NCBI GenBank assembly: GCA_038524795.1
Contig: JBCBIJ010000004.1
Span: 186,001-250,000, forward strand
From: CALBPI01 sp038524795
GTDB lineage: Bacteria > Pseudomonadota > Gammaproteobacteria > Steroidobacterales > Woeseiaceae
DNA length: 64,000 nt
Reading direction: 5' to 3'
Every line of letters starts with the position of its first letter. Positions within the stretch are counted from its first letter, which is position 1. The translations under genes were made by a program, and so were the position numbers. The notes under the pieces were generated by a model. The model was not told the origin of the DNA. It did no database searches and saw nothing but the letters and a program-made list of their open reading frames with translations. This document shows positions 50,982 to 59,575 of the stretch, one piece after another.

Positions 50982-51689
50982 ATGGCGGATTCGAACATCA
51001 ACGTGCTGCTGGTCGACGATGACGTCGCCTTCACAGATCTCGTCGCCGAGTTTCTGGATGCAGAAGGCGGCTTCGCCGTCACGCGTCGCCACGACGGCGC
51101 GGCGGGTGTGGCTGCGGCAGAAGCCGTTGCATTTGATGTGATCGTGCTCGACGTCGGCTTGCCCGAGCTCAATGGCTTCGAGGCGCTGCGCCGAATCCGA
51201 GGCGCCGTGGATACACCCGTGATCATGTTGACCGCACGCGGTGACGACATCGACCGCATTCTCGGGCTGGAGATCGGCGCAGACGACTACGTACCCAAGC
51301 CCTGTAATCTTCGTGAGCTCGTGGCGCGGATTCGCGCGATCCTGCGTCGTCAGGCACGTGTGGACAGCGCAGATTCGGCGTCGGACGTATTGCGCGTCGG
51401 CGACCTGCGTCTGGAGCCCGGCGCGCAGTCGGCATTGCTGGGCGACACCGTGGTGGCGCTGACGGGCGCCGAGTACCTCGTGCTTGAGGCGCTGGTCCGC
51501 GACGCGGGTACGGTGGTGTCGAAGGACGCGATTGCGCGACACGCACTGGGCCGCCGCATCATGCCTTACGACCGCAGCGTCGATGCGCATATCGCCAATC
51601 TGCGTAAGAAGCTTGGGCCTTTGCCGGAGGGCCGACAGCGGATCAAAACGGTGCGCGGTCGCGGCTATCTCTACGTGACCACAGCATGA
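50982..51689 (+). CDS. OmpR-type response regulator, CpxR-like
   Basis: 235 aa from MADSNINVLL; an ATG at 50961 is possible. Receiver domain with VLLVDDDVAF, phospho-acceptor D57 in VIVLDVGLPELNG, Thr in IMLTARG and Lys in VPKPCNLRELV. The winged-helix DNA-binding domain contains LTGAEYLVLEALVRDAGTVVS and SVDAHIANLRKKLG, ending TVRGRGYLY. Its stop overlaps the kinase ATG (ATGA). With the CpxP-like gene it suggests an envelope-stress pathway. Confidence 0.9.
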   Translation: MADSNINVLLVDDDVAFTDLVAEFLDAEGGFAVTRRHDGAAGVAAAEAVAFDVIVLDVGLPELNGFEALRRIRGAVDTPVIMLTARGDDIDRILGLEIGADDYVPKPCNLRELVARIRAILRRQARVDSADSASDVLRVGDLRLEPGAQSALLGDTVVALTGAEYLVLEALVRDAGTVVSKDAIARHALGRRIMPYDRSVDAHIANLRKKLGPLPEGRQRIKTVRGRGYLYVTTA

Positions 51690-53041
51690 GCCGTTTTTTC
51701 TGGCGCATCCTGCTGTCGACATGGCTCGTCGTCGCCTTCACGACAACGGCATCGCTCTGGGTGGCGGCGCTTATGCCGGCGTCAGACCCAACAGTGGCTT
51801 CCGGGCAACGGATGGACCGACTGGTCGCACTGGTAGCGCGCGACCTGCGCGCGGCGCAGTCCGGTCCGATGGCGGGTGACCCTTTGGGCGCGGCACGCGA
51901 TGCCGCACTGGACCTCGCGCCCCTGTTTGACGTGTTCATTCTCGCACCCGATGGCCGAGACGTGCTCGGCCGCGACGTTTCGGAAGTTGTCCGCACCACC
52001 CTGGAGAAGGGTGTCAATCATCGGGACGGCATCGATACGCTCGTGGCACCGCGCATCGTCTTCGAGGACACGGATCTCGCGGGCTATACGGTCGTGGCTG
52101 TGGAGCCGTTGGCTCCGATAAGCCGGGCGCTGGCGCGGCGCGAAGTCCGCTTGGTTCAGTTGGCGTTGCTGGTCATTGCCAGTGCGCTGGCGGCCGCGCT
52201 GCTGGCCCGCTTCGTCGTGCGCCCCGTGCGGGCCCTGCAGCAGGCAGGGCGCCGGGTCGCAGCGGGCGACCTCTCGGTTCGAGTCGCGCCCGGCGTCGGC
52301 GCGCGCAAGGACGATATTGCCCAGCTTGCGCATGACTTTGACGCCATGACAGCGCGTATTGACACCTTGTTGTCCTCACAACAACGACTCATGCGCGATG
52401 TCTCGCACGAGCTGCGTTCGCCGCTGGCCCGTTTGCAGGCGCTGATCTCCATTGCGCGACAGTCGGGTTCCGACGACGACCTCGAGCGGCTCGACCGCAT
52501 GGAAGCCGAGCTCGAGCGCCTCGACGCACTGATTGGCGACATTCTGATGTTCGCGCGGCTCCAGGCGCGTGCGGAAGTTGAACGCCACCCGACGGACGTG
52601 GTTGATCTCGTGCAGACCATTTGCGATGACGCCGCCATTGAGGCGCAAGCAGAGCACAAGCAGGTGTTGTTCGAGGCCGAAGAGACGCCCGTCATCGAAG
52701 TGGACAGCGGGCTCATACACAGCGCCATCGATAACGTGGTGCGCAACGCGTTGCGGCACACGCCGGCGGCCACGGCAGTGCGCGTGCGCGTCGATGGCAA
52801 TGGCGCCCGTGTTCGCGTGATCGTCGAGGATGACGGGCCCGGCGTTCCCGAGTCGGCGCTCACAGAAATTTTCGAGCCGTTCGTTCGCGTGGGTCGCGCG
52901 CCATCGGGGCACAGCCCTTCAGGGGGTATCGGGCTCGCCATCGCGCAGCGCAGCGTGCGTTTGCACGCAGGCGTGATTCGCGCCAGCAACCGGGAGCCAA
53001 GCGGACTGCGCGTCGAGATTGTCCTCCCAACCCTGCACTGA
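51686..53041 (+). CDS. CpxA-like sensor histidine kinase
   Basis: 451 aa. Two membrane helices (LLSTWLVVAFTTTASLWVA; LVQLALLVIASALAAALLA), with a periplasmic loop between, then HAMP, HisKA with phospho-acceptor H241 in RDVSHELRSPLARL, and HATPase (DNVVRNALRHTP N-box, EDDGPGVP, GGIGLAIAQ). The VSHELRSPLARL box and layout match CpxA. It is coupled to the upstream response regulator by ATGA; likely phosphorylates it in response to envelope stress, perhaps inhibited by the CpxP-like protein. Confidence 0.9.
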   Translation: MSRFFWRILLSTWLVVAFTTTASLWVAALMPASDPTVASGQRMDRLVALVARDLRAAQSGPMAGDPLGAARDAALDLAPLFDVFILAPDGRDVLGRDVSEVVRTTLEKGVNHRDGIDTLVAPRIVFEDTDLAGYTVVAVEPLAPISRALARREVRLVQLALLVIASALAAALLARFVVRPVRALQQAGRRVAAGDLSVRVAPGVGARKDDIAQLAHDFDAMTARIDTLLSSQQRLMRDVSHELRSPLARLQALISIARQSGSDDDLERLDRMEAELERLDALIGDILMFARLQARAEVERHPTDVVDLVQTICDDAAIEAQAEHKQVLFEAEETPVIEVDSGLIHSAIDNVVRNALRHTPAATAVRVRVDGNGARVRVIVEDDGPGVPESALTEIFEPFVRVGRAPSGHSPSGGIGLAIAQRSVRLHAGVIRASNREPSGLRVEIVLPTLH

Positions 53042-53104
53042 GTCTGCAATGCGTTAAGCTCCGGCGCTGGGTACAAGAACAAGGCTCGAAGAGCTGGGGG
53101 GCTC

Positions 53105-54664
53105 ATGCATCTCGAAGCGCTGGACCTGGGTGTCGTCGCCGCCTACGCCATTTTCTTGCTGGTGATCGCGCAGTGGGTGTCGCGCGAGAAGGCGGGGCAC
53201 AAGAAGAACGCGACGGACTACTTCCTGGCTGGCCGTTCATTGCCCTGGTGGGCCATTGGGGCGTCACTGATCGCGGCCAACATCTCGGCCGAGCAGATCA
53301 TCGGCATGTCGGGCTCGGCCTGGGTCATGGGCATCGCCATCGGTGCCTACGAGTGGATGGCCGCGCTCACGCTCGTGGTCGTGGCCAAGTGGCTGCTGCC
53401 CGTCTTCCTCAAGCACGACATCTACACGATGCCGCAGTTTCTCGAAGCGCGGTACGACCACCGTGTTCGAAATGTCATGGCCTGTTTCTGGCTTGGCATC
53501 TACGTGTTTGTAAACCTGACCTCGATTCTCTGGCTGGGTGCGCTGGCGCTGAACACTGTGGCGGGCGTGGACCTCGCGGTCGGGCTCGCGGCGCTGGGCT
53601 TGTTCGCGGCCGCGTATTCACTCTATGGCGGCCTCAAGGCCGTGGCGCTGACCGACATCATCCAGGTCACGCTGCTCGTGTTCGGCGGCATGCTCATCGC
53701 CTGGATTTCACTCGATGCCGTGTCGGACGGGCAGGGCGCCATCGCAGGTTTTCAAACGCTTGTCGAGCGCACGCCCGAGCGCTTTGACCTGATCTTCACG
53801 AAAGACTCGCCGCACTACATGAGTCTGCCTGGTCTGTCCGTGCTCATCGGCGGCATGTGGATCATGAACCTGTCCTACTGGGGCTTTAACCAATACATCA
53901 TCCAGCGCGCGCTGGCGGCCAAAGACACGCAGGAGGCGCAGAAGGGCATCCTGTTTGCGGCGTTCCTCAAGATGTTGATGCCCATCATCATTGTGTTGCC
54001 CGGTGTTGCTGCCGCCATCCTGGCACCCGATCTTGAGGCGCCTGATCGCGCCTATCCAACCGTGATGAACCTGCTGCCGACAGGAATTCTCGGGCTCGTG
54101 TTTGCCGCGCTCATCGCCGCCATTGTCTCGTCGCTGGCGTCGATGATGAACTCGATTGCGACCATCTTCACGATGGACCTGTACCGGCATTTCACCGCCG
54201 TCGAGGGGCCAGCACTCGTGCGCACGGGCCGCATCGTCAGCTTCACGGCGATCGTCATTGCGATGCTCGTCGCGAAGCCGTTGCTCGGCAACTTTGAGGA
54301 AGCGTTTCAGTACATCCAGGAATTCACGGGCTTCTTCACGCCGGGTGTGTGTGCGCTGTTCCTTTTGGGTTTCTTCTGGCCGAAGACAACGTCGAACGGC
54401 GCGCTCGCGACAGCACTGGGTTCCGCGGTCTTGTCGCTGGCCTTCAAGCTCGCCTGGCCCGACCTGCCATTCATCGATCGCGTTGGGCTCGTCTTCGTGC
54501 TCTGCATTCTTGTGGGCATCGGCGTGTCAGCGATAGAGGGCGCCGAGTCGCATCCCGATGCCATCGACTACGAGACGGTCGATACAAGAACGACGACGGG
54601 CTTCAACATCGGTGCGCTCGCGATCCTGGCCATGCTGGCGGCACTGTACGCCACGTGGTGGTAA
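53105..54664 (+). CDS. Sodium/sugar symporter (SSS family, SGLT-like)
   Basis: 519 aa, ~14 hydrophobic segments. SGLT-type signatures: FLAGRSLPWWAIGASLIAAN, ISAEQIIGMSG, YSLYGGLKAVALTDIIQV, WGFNQYIIQRALAAKDTQEA and IAAIVSSLASMMNSIATIF. It imports a sugar or inositol with sodium. It belongs to a different SSS branch from the symporter at 17175 (SGLT type rather than YidK/other). No carbohydrate genes adjoin it, so the substrate is open. Confidence 0.88.
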   Translation: MHLEALDLGVVAAYAIFLLVIAQWVSREKAGHKKNATDYFLAGRSLPWWAIGASLIAANISAEQIIGMSGSAWVMGIAIGAYEWMAALTLVVVAKWLLPVFLKHDIYTMPQFLEARYDHRVRNVMACFWLGIYVFVNLTSILWLGALALNTVAGVDLAVGLAALGLFAAAYSLYGGLKAVALTDIIQVTLLVFGGMLIAWISLDAVSDGQGAIAGFQTLVERTPERFDLIFTKDSPHYMSLPGLSVLIGGMWIMNLSYWGFNQYIIQRALAAKDTQEAQKGILFAAFLKMLMPIIIVLPGVAAAILAPDLEAPDRAYPTVMNLLPTGILGLVFAALIAAIVSSLASMMNSIATIFTMDLYRHFTAVEGPALVRTGRIVSFTAIVIAMLVAKPLLGNFEEAFQYIQEFTGFFTPGVCALFLLGFFWPKTTSNGALATALGSAVLSLAFKLAWPDLPFIDRVGLVFVLCILVGIGVSAIEGAESHPDAIDYETVDTRTTTGFNIGALAILAMLAALYATWW

Positions 54665-54684
54665 GAGACCGTGCCCAGACGGCT

Positions 54685-55245
54685 CTACTGCAACGCGTTC
54701 ATGCGCTCGACGAGCTCCAGCACTTTGCTCGTGCTGTAACCGCGATCATGAAACCAGATAATGGTCCCGGAGGCATCGAGAACCATGACGCGGGTATTGT
54801 TGCCGTTCTCGGTTCCCGTGAGTTCGGCGACGGGCTTGGCGGCACTGCCGTAGAGCGTGACGACGACGCTCCAGTCTTCGCGCGGAATACCCGAGCGCAT
54901 GCCGTCGTCGATGAAGCCTGACGCGAGCGAAGGCACGAGACCAGGAATCGTCGGCACTTCAAGCAACGGTGCTTTCAGACCGGCCTGTGCCATTCCGAGC
55001 AACCAGCGGTCGATGTCGAATTGCGTTTGTTGCTTGTAACCGATCAGCAGCACGGCGGGCTGGCCACGCAACGCGTCAGGCAGCGCGACTGATTCGCCCT
55101 CAAGCGATTCGCCGGCGACACTAGGAAACGGCTCGCCGACGGGGTTGCGGTTCGGCAGCGTGCTGGAGCATGCGCCCAGCAGCAACGTAGTGATGGCCAA
55201 CAGCCAGCGTGTTCGCTGCGCGATGTTGTGGTGTGTGGCTGCCAT
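54685..55245 (-). CDS. Thioredoxin-fold lipoprotein (ATP10-like)
   Basis: 186 aa from MAATHHNIAQ with GGAG 8 bases upstream. Lipoprotein signal with LLLGACSS lipobox. The mature part, beginning PVGEPFPSVAGESLEGESVAL, then ALRGQPAVLLIGYKQQTQFDIDRWLLGM and NNTRVMVLDASGTIIWFHDRGYS, looks like a thioredoxin-like ATP10/redoxin domain without a CxxC, so probably no redox activity. It converges on the symporter gene with a 20-bp gap. Function unknown. Confidence 0.7.
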   Translation of the reverse strand: MAATHHNIAQRTRWLLAITTLLLGACSSTLPNRNPVGEPFPSVAGESLEGESVALPDALRGQPAVLLIGYKQQTQFDIDRWLLGMAQAGLKAPLLEVPTIPGLVPSLASGFIDDGMRSGIPREDWSVVVTLYGSAAKPVAELTGTENGNNTRVMVLDASGTIIWFHDRGYSTSKVLELVERMNALQ

Positions 55246-55391
55246 GCTGTGTCTCCGTTGATGCCTACTCACGATTTCGGCGCGCCGCCGCGTGCGGATG
55301 CCGCATCGCGTCGCAGTGTGGCAGACTGGCAGGCGAGGGGGACACGGAGAAACCGCATGGCGGTATCTCGGGCGCGGCCCTGGTGGGCCGC

Positions 55392-56372
55392 ATGAGCGCG
55401 CGCGCGCGCGTCTTCGAGGCTGTGGCGCGTGGCTGGCTCGCGGCCGGCGATGCGGGCCGTGCGCTGGCGCACGCGGGCGGCATCATTACGGCTGAAGAGT
55501 GGCGCCGGTTCGGGCGCGCTTTTCTGTTGGGGAGCGGTCTACTCGCGCTTGCGCTCGGGCTCGCCTTTTTCGTGGCCTGGAATTGGGCCGACTTGCACCG
55601 CTTCGCGAAACTGGGCCTCGTGGCGAGCTGTTTGGTTCTCGCACTCGGTGCGCGCCTCTGCGCCCGACCCGGCAGTGTGTTGGCGACGGCCCTTGTGCCC
55701 GTGCAACTGTTACTCATCGGCGTTCTTCTCGCGCTCACCGGGCAGATCTACCAGAGTGGCGCGGACCGTTGGGAGCTGTTCGCGCTTTGGTCCTTGATTG
55801 CTTTGCCGCTCGTCGCCAGTGAGCGTTCGTTCTTTGGCTGGTTGCCCTGGCTCGGACTCGTCAACATGGCGGCGATACTCTGGGCGGACACGCGGCCACT
55901 GGGTCTGACGTTTCTCTGGACTGATAGCCTGGCACCGTACTGGCTGCTTGCCGCGTTCAACAGTGTCGCGGGTCTGCTCGCAGCGCGGGGCCTGCTGATT
56001 TGCGAGCGCGACTCCTGGGCAGGCGCGCTGGCGCGCCTCGCTTTTGTTGGGGCCGGCGCTTGCCTGACCGTTGTTGTCGTCGCGGCGGTCTTTAGTGACC
56101 ACGAATACCTCTTCACAGCATTTGCGGGCTGGAGCGCGTTCCTGGCGCTGCTCTATTACCGGTACCGACGTATAGAGATCGATCTGCCCCTGATGGCGGG
56201 CTTCGCGCTGTCCGTCTGCATCGTCGTATTCGCCGTCGTGTTACGACTCGTCGCCGAAGTGTCGGACGGCTTCTCGCTGGGCCACGGCTTGCTTATGGCC
56301 CTGTTCATTCTAGGGCTCGCCACGGTGGCCGGACGCTGGTTGCTGGGCCTGCAACGTGAGTGTGAGTCGTGA
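55392..56372 (+). CDS. DUF2157 membrane protein
   Basis: 326 aa from MSARARVFEAV; upstream in-frame codons look non-coding. The N-terminal amphipathic part (WLAAGDAGRALAHAGGIITAEEWRRFG) and ~9 transmembrane helices match DUF2157. Such proteins usually stand before a DUF4401 and a GDYXXLXY gene, exactly as here. Function unknown; it is coupled to the following gene by a GTGA overlap. Confidence 0.8.
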   Translation: MSARARVFEAVARGWLAAGDAGRALAHAGGIITAEEWRRFGRAFLLGSGLLALALGLAFFVAWNWADLHRFAKLGLVASCLVLALGARLCARPGSVLATALVPVQLLLIGVLLALTGQIYQSGADRWELFALWSLIALPLVASERSFFGWLPWLGLVNMAAILWADTRPLGLTFLWTDSLAPYWLLAAFNSVAGLLAARGLLICERDSWAGALARLAFVGAGACLTVVVVAAVFSDHEYLFTAFAGWSAFLALLYYRYRRIEIDLPLMAGFALSVCIVVFAVVLRLVAEVSDGFSLGHGLLMALFILGLATVAGRWLLGLQRECES

Positions 56373-57901
56373 GCCGTCGTAAACGCTGCTGGCAGTCGCT
56401 GGTTGACGCAGGCCTCATGGCCGAGCCGCCCGATACGCCGTTGACGCCCCCCTGGTACGTGCGCGCGCTACAAGGCTTTGCGGCCTGGGTGGCTTCGCTG
56501 TTCCTCGTATTGGGTCTGTTGCTCATGTTCAACGGCATCGAGGCGGCGGGTCTCACCGTCGTCGGCGTGCTTTCCCTAATCGGTGCCTTCGCGTTGTCGC
56601 GCAGCGAAGGCGGCGACTTTCTCTACCAGGCCAGCATTGCGCTCAGCCTGTCCGGGCAACTGTGTGTCTCGCTGGGTGTCGGCCAGGCGTCGGACACGTT
56701 GGTCGCAGCAGTCATCGCGGGCGGCGTGGCGGTCGCACTGATCTTCGTGCTCAACGACTTCGCGCATCGGCTCATCGCCACGCTTGTACTGACGGGTGCC
56801 GTGTTCGTCGCGGCCGTCGACTTGAACCTGGAGCGCCTGGCCGTGCCCGTGCTTGCGGTGCCGTTCGCAGGCTTTTGGGCCACGGAGGCGCGCTGGGGGG
56901 CGCGCCGCGGGTTGCTCGAGCCCGTCGCACTGGGCCTGGGCTTCGGCTTGCTTGCAGGCGCGCTGTTCGCATTGCGGCTTGGGACACACGGACTACCCGA
57001 GTCCGTCGCGGCGCAGGTCATTCGCGTCATTGTGGTGTTGGCGGCTTTGGGCTACGTCTTATTGGGCGTGTTGGAAGACTCCGGGATCGAAGGCTCGCGT
57101 CGCTGGCCGACGTGGGCCGTCGCAATGATTGCGGCCCTGGCCGTGGAACTCGGCGTGGCCAATGCGGCGACGGCATTGCTCGTATTTGTCGCGGCCATGC
57201 GCGGGCAACGCGAGTTCCTTACGGTGGCCGCGATGCTCGCGCTGCTCGTGCTCATTTCACACCATTACTACACGCTCGAACTCACCCTGCTCGCCAAGTC
57301 GCTCTGGCTGATCGGGTCCGGTGTCGTGCTGCTCGCCTTGCACGGCGTTGCGCGTCGCCTGTGGCGAACGGCGTCTGGCGAGGCGGCGCCCAGTACCTGG
57401 TCGCCGGGGATCGCCTTGGGACCGATTGCAAGTGTCATTGTCTGCCTGGCGCTTGCGGGTTTCGGTGTGTTCCGAAACGAGGGCGTGATTTCGAGCGGCG
57501 AGGTCATGGTGCTCGAGCTCGCGCCTGTGGACCCGCGCTCGTTGATGCAGGGCGATTACATGCGGCTCGATTTCGCGGTGCAGCGCACGGTGCGCCAACA
57601 GTTGCGCGGTGCGCCCGCGCAGCGGGGCTGGGTGGTGCTTCGAACGGATGATGACGGCGTGGCGCGCTTTGTGCGGCTCGCGTCATCGAAGCCCGTGCCC
57701 GCGCCAGGCAGCTTCTCGCTTCGTTACGGTTGGGACGGGCGTCGCGTGAACATGCTCACGGAGGCGTTCTTCTTCGAGGAAGGCTCGGCGGAGGTGTTCG
57801 ACGCGGCGCGCTTTGGTGCGTTCCGCGTCGATGCGCGCGGCAACGTGATTCTCGTGCAGATGCTCGATGAGTCCCAGCAGGCGCTGGGCACTCAGTACTG
57901 A
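56369..57901 (+). CDS. DUF4401 and GDYXXLXY domain fusion membrane protein
   Basis: 510 aa from GTG, overlapping the DUF2157 stop. The N-terminal part has ~9-10 transmembrane helices of DUF4401 type (ALQGFAAWVASLFLVLGL, then LLGVLEDSGIEGSRRW). The C-terminal ~155 residues, after one further helix, form a GDYXXLXY domain (motif MQGDYMRLDF, residues ~394-403). In most bacteria these two domains are separate neighbouring genes; here they are one protein. Function unknown, likely an envelope complex with DUF2157. Confidence 0.75.
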   Translation: MSRRKRCWQSLVDAGLMAEPPDTPLTPPWYVRALQGFAAWVASLFLVLGLLLMFNGIEAAGLTVVGVLSLIGAFALSRSEGGDFLYQASIALSLSGQLCVSLGVGQASDTLVAAVIAGGVAVALIFVLNDFAHRLIATLVLTGAVFVAAVDLNLERLAVPVLAVPFAGFWATEARWGARRGLLEPVALGLGFGLLAGALFALRLGTHGLPESVAAQVIRVIVVLAALGYVLLGVLEDSGIEGSRRWPTWAVAMIAALAVELGVANAATALLVFVAAMRGQREFLTVAAMLALLVLISHHYYTLELTLLAKSLWLIGSGVVLLALHGVARRLWRTASGEAAPSTWSPGIALGPIASVIVCLALAGFGVFRNEGVISSGEVMVLELAPVDPRSLMQGDYMRLDFAVQRTVRQQLRGAPAQRGWVVLRTDDDGVARFVRLASSKPVPAPGSFSLRYGWDGRRVNMLTEAFFFEEGSAEVFDAARFGAFRVDARGNVILVQMLDESQQALGTQY

Positions 57902-57984
57902 GCCGCTAGCGTCAGCAAGCGCGGCGCCGCCCACGGGTTACGCGTTTGTGTTTGGGCGACACCGCGATTGCGTCAGCTAGTCCC

Positions 57985-58779
57985 TCAGTCGTCCCCCTGA
58001 GCCGTGGTCGGCATCGACAGGTCACTGCGCTCAGTCCACACCGTGAACGTCGAGGCGGCCATGCCGGAGCCAAATTTCTTGAACATCTTCTCCGCTTTCT
58101 CTTCGGAGCCTACGTGTTCCGCGACGAACTCGAAGAAGCTTGTCTCGGGTGGCGCCATGTCAGCAAAGTCAGCGTAAGGGCTGACCACCATAAGCATGGG
58201 TTTGCCACCGATACGCGTGAGCCACAGCCAGTCTGACTGTTCGCCCCAGCCGTTCTCGAGCGCGATCATGCTCATCTTCTTGCGTGCGCTTTCGGAGGCC
58301 ATGCCGGCCCCTTCCTTGAGCTTCCAGGCCGTCACGCCGTAGTACTTCGCCGGATCCGCGTCCTGCGGCATGTGGCTGTGTTTCCAGTCGTTGCGCTCCA
58401 TGTAGTGCTCGTAGCTCGCGATGTACTGATGCACGGTCTCGTTCCAGTGGTCAGAGAAGCCCTTGTCCGTCGTAAACGCGACGTAGCGATCCTGGTCTGC
58501 GAATTCATGGCAGCAGGAGCGGAACTGGTAGACGTCCATATCGTTGCCCATCACAGGCACGTAGACCCGCCATTCGCGCGGATCGCCTTGTGACGCACGC
58601 ATTGCCATGTGCGTCTTCAAGCTCTCCTCGAACTGCATTTCCATGCCTGCCTTGGGCACCATGAGCCACACATCGCTCAATGGTTTGCGCTCGTCGCCAG
58701 CATCCTGTGCGAATGCCGGTACTGACAGCGCCAGGCACAGTGCCGCAGCAACCGTGCCAAGTAGTGTGCTCGTCCTCAT
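57985..58779 (-). CDS. Secreted protein of unknown function
   Basis: 264 aa from MRTSTLLGTV with GGGGA 6 bases upstream. Signal peptide (TVAAALCLALSVPAFAQ). The mature protein has two alpha/beta repeats of the kind seen in dimeric alpha-beta barrel proteins (VWLMVPKAGMEMQFEESLKT; FFEFVAEHVGSEEKAEKMFK), with a CC pair in FRSCCHEFADQDRY. No family name can be given with confidence. It stands alone between convergent DUF4401 and divergent-side glycosylase genes. Confidence 0.75.
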   Translation of the reverse strand: MRTSTLLGTVAAALCLALSVPAFAQDAGDERKPLSDVWLMVPKAGMEMQFEESLKTHMAMRASQGDPREWRVYVPVMGNDMDVYQFRSCCHEFADQDRYVAFTTDKGFSDHWNETVHQYIASYEHYMERNDWKHSHMPQDADPAKYYGVTAWKLKEGAGMASESARKKMSMIALENGWGEQSDWLWLTRIGGKPMLMVVSPYADFADMAPPETSFFEFVAEHVGSEEKAEKMFKKFGSGMAASTFTVWTERSDLSMPTTAQGDD

Positions 58780-58882
58780 CTCGATTCCCCCAATCGTGAA
58801 ACAGCCCGACATCCTGTGCCGGGCGAAAGACGCGCTTCCCGTCTGTCGAGTATACGTCTAATCCGTTTCTACAGTAACGAGT

Positions 58883-59488
58883 TCACTCGGCGAGCCGCCA
58901 GAGGTACCAGCTCGCGATGCTTCGCCAGGGCCGCAGCGGCTCCATGAGTGCAATGAAATCAGTATCTTGCGGGCGTTCCTCGAGATCGTGCAGCCGTTGC
59001 AAACCGCGCTGCAGGCCCAAATCGCCCGGTGCTGCCACATCTGGGCGTCGAAGACCGAACATGAGAAACATCTGCGCCGTCCAGACGCCCACACCCGTGT
59101 GCTGGGTGAGGTCTTCGATGACGGCGTTGTCGCTCATCTGGGCCAGGGCGCGGAAGTTGATGTCTCCGGCTACAGTGGCGCGCGCAAGCCCCTGCAGGTA
59201 GCGCGCTTTGCTGGACGAGAGCCCGGCCGCGCGCAATTTAGGTGTCGGTAGCGACGCGATTGCAGTCGCATCGAGTCGGCCACCCGACAGCGCTGCGACA
59301 CGATTGCCGATCGTGCGCGCCGCTGCTGTCGAGAGTTGCTGGCCAATGATAGAGCCGCCAAGGCATTCGAACGCCGTGCGCCGGCCGCGGTCCATGGGAC
59401 ATCGGGGGTGCGCCTTGATCAGTTGGGCCATGCCGGCGTCTCGCGCCGATAGCTCGCGCAGTGCGCGGGCGACGAGCGCCTTGTCCAT
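58883..59488 (-). CDS. DNA-3-methyladenine glycosylase (AlkA/HhH-GPD type)
   Basis: 201 aa from MDKALVARALREL; in-frame codons continue upstream without homology. HhH-GPD fold with FECLGGSIIGQQLSTAAARTI, helix-hairpin-helix IEDLTQHTGVGVWTAQMFLM and the catalytic Asp in DVAAPGDLGLQRG, ending with RPWRSIASWYLWR. It excises alkylated bases. Usual AlkA has an extra N-terminal domain that is absent here, as in the short AlkA-like enzymes. Divergent from the PBP1B gene, 87 bp away. Confidence 0.88.
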   Translation of the reverse strand: MDKALVARALRELSARDAGMAQLIKAHPRCPMDRGRRTAFECLGGSIIGQQLSTAAARTIGNRVAALSGGRLDATAIASLPTPKLRAAGLSSSKARYLQGLARATVAGDINFRALAQMSDNAVIEDLTQHTGVGVWTAQMFLMFGLRRPDVAAPGDLGLQRGLQRLHDLEERPQDTDFIALMEPLRPWRSIASWYLWRLAE

Positions 59489-59530
59489 GCGTGTCTTCAC
59501 GGGCCATCCGGTTTCCGTCGACGAGGGATC

Positions 59531-59536
59531 TATAAT
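59531..59536 (+). promoter_or_regulatory. -10 element for the PBP1B gene
   Basis: A perfect TATAAT lies 40 bases before the mrcB ATG. No convincing -35 lies 16-18 bases upstream, so the promoter strength is uncertain. Confidence 0.45.
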
Positions 59537-59575
59537 GCGCGGCGCGCCGGGTTCGCGACAACGGCGATCAGTCTT

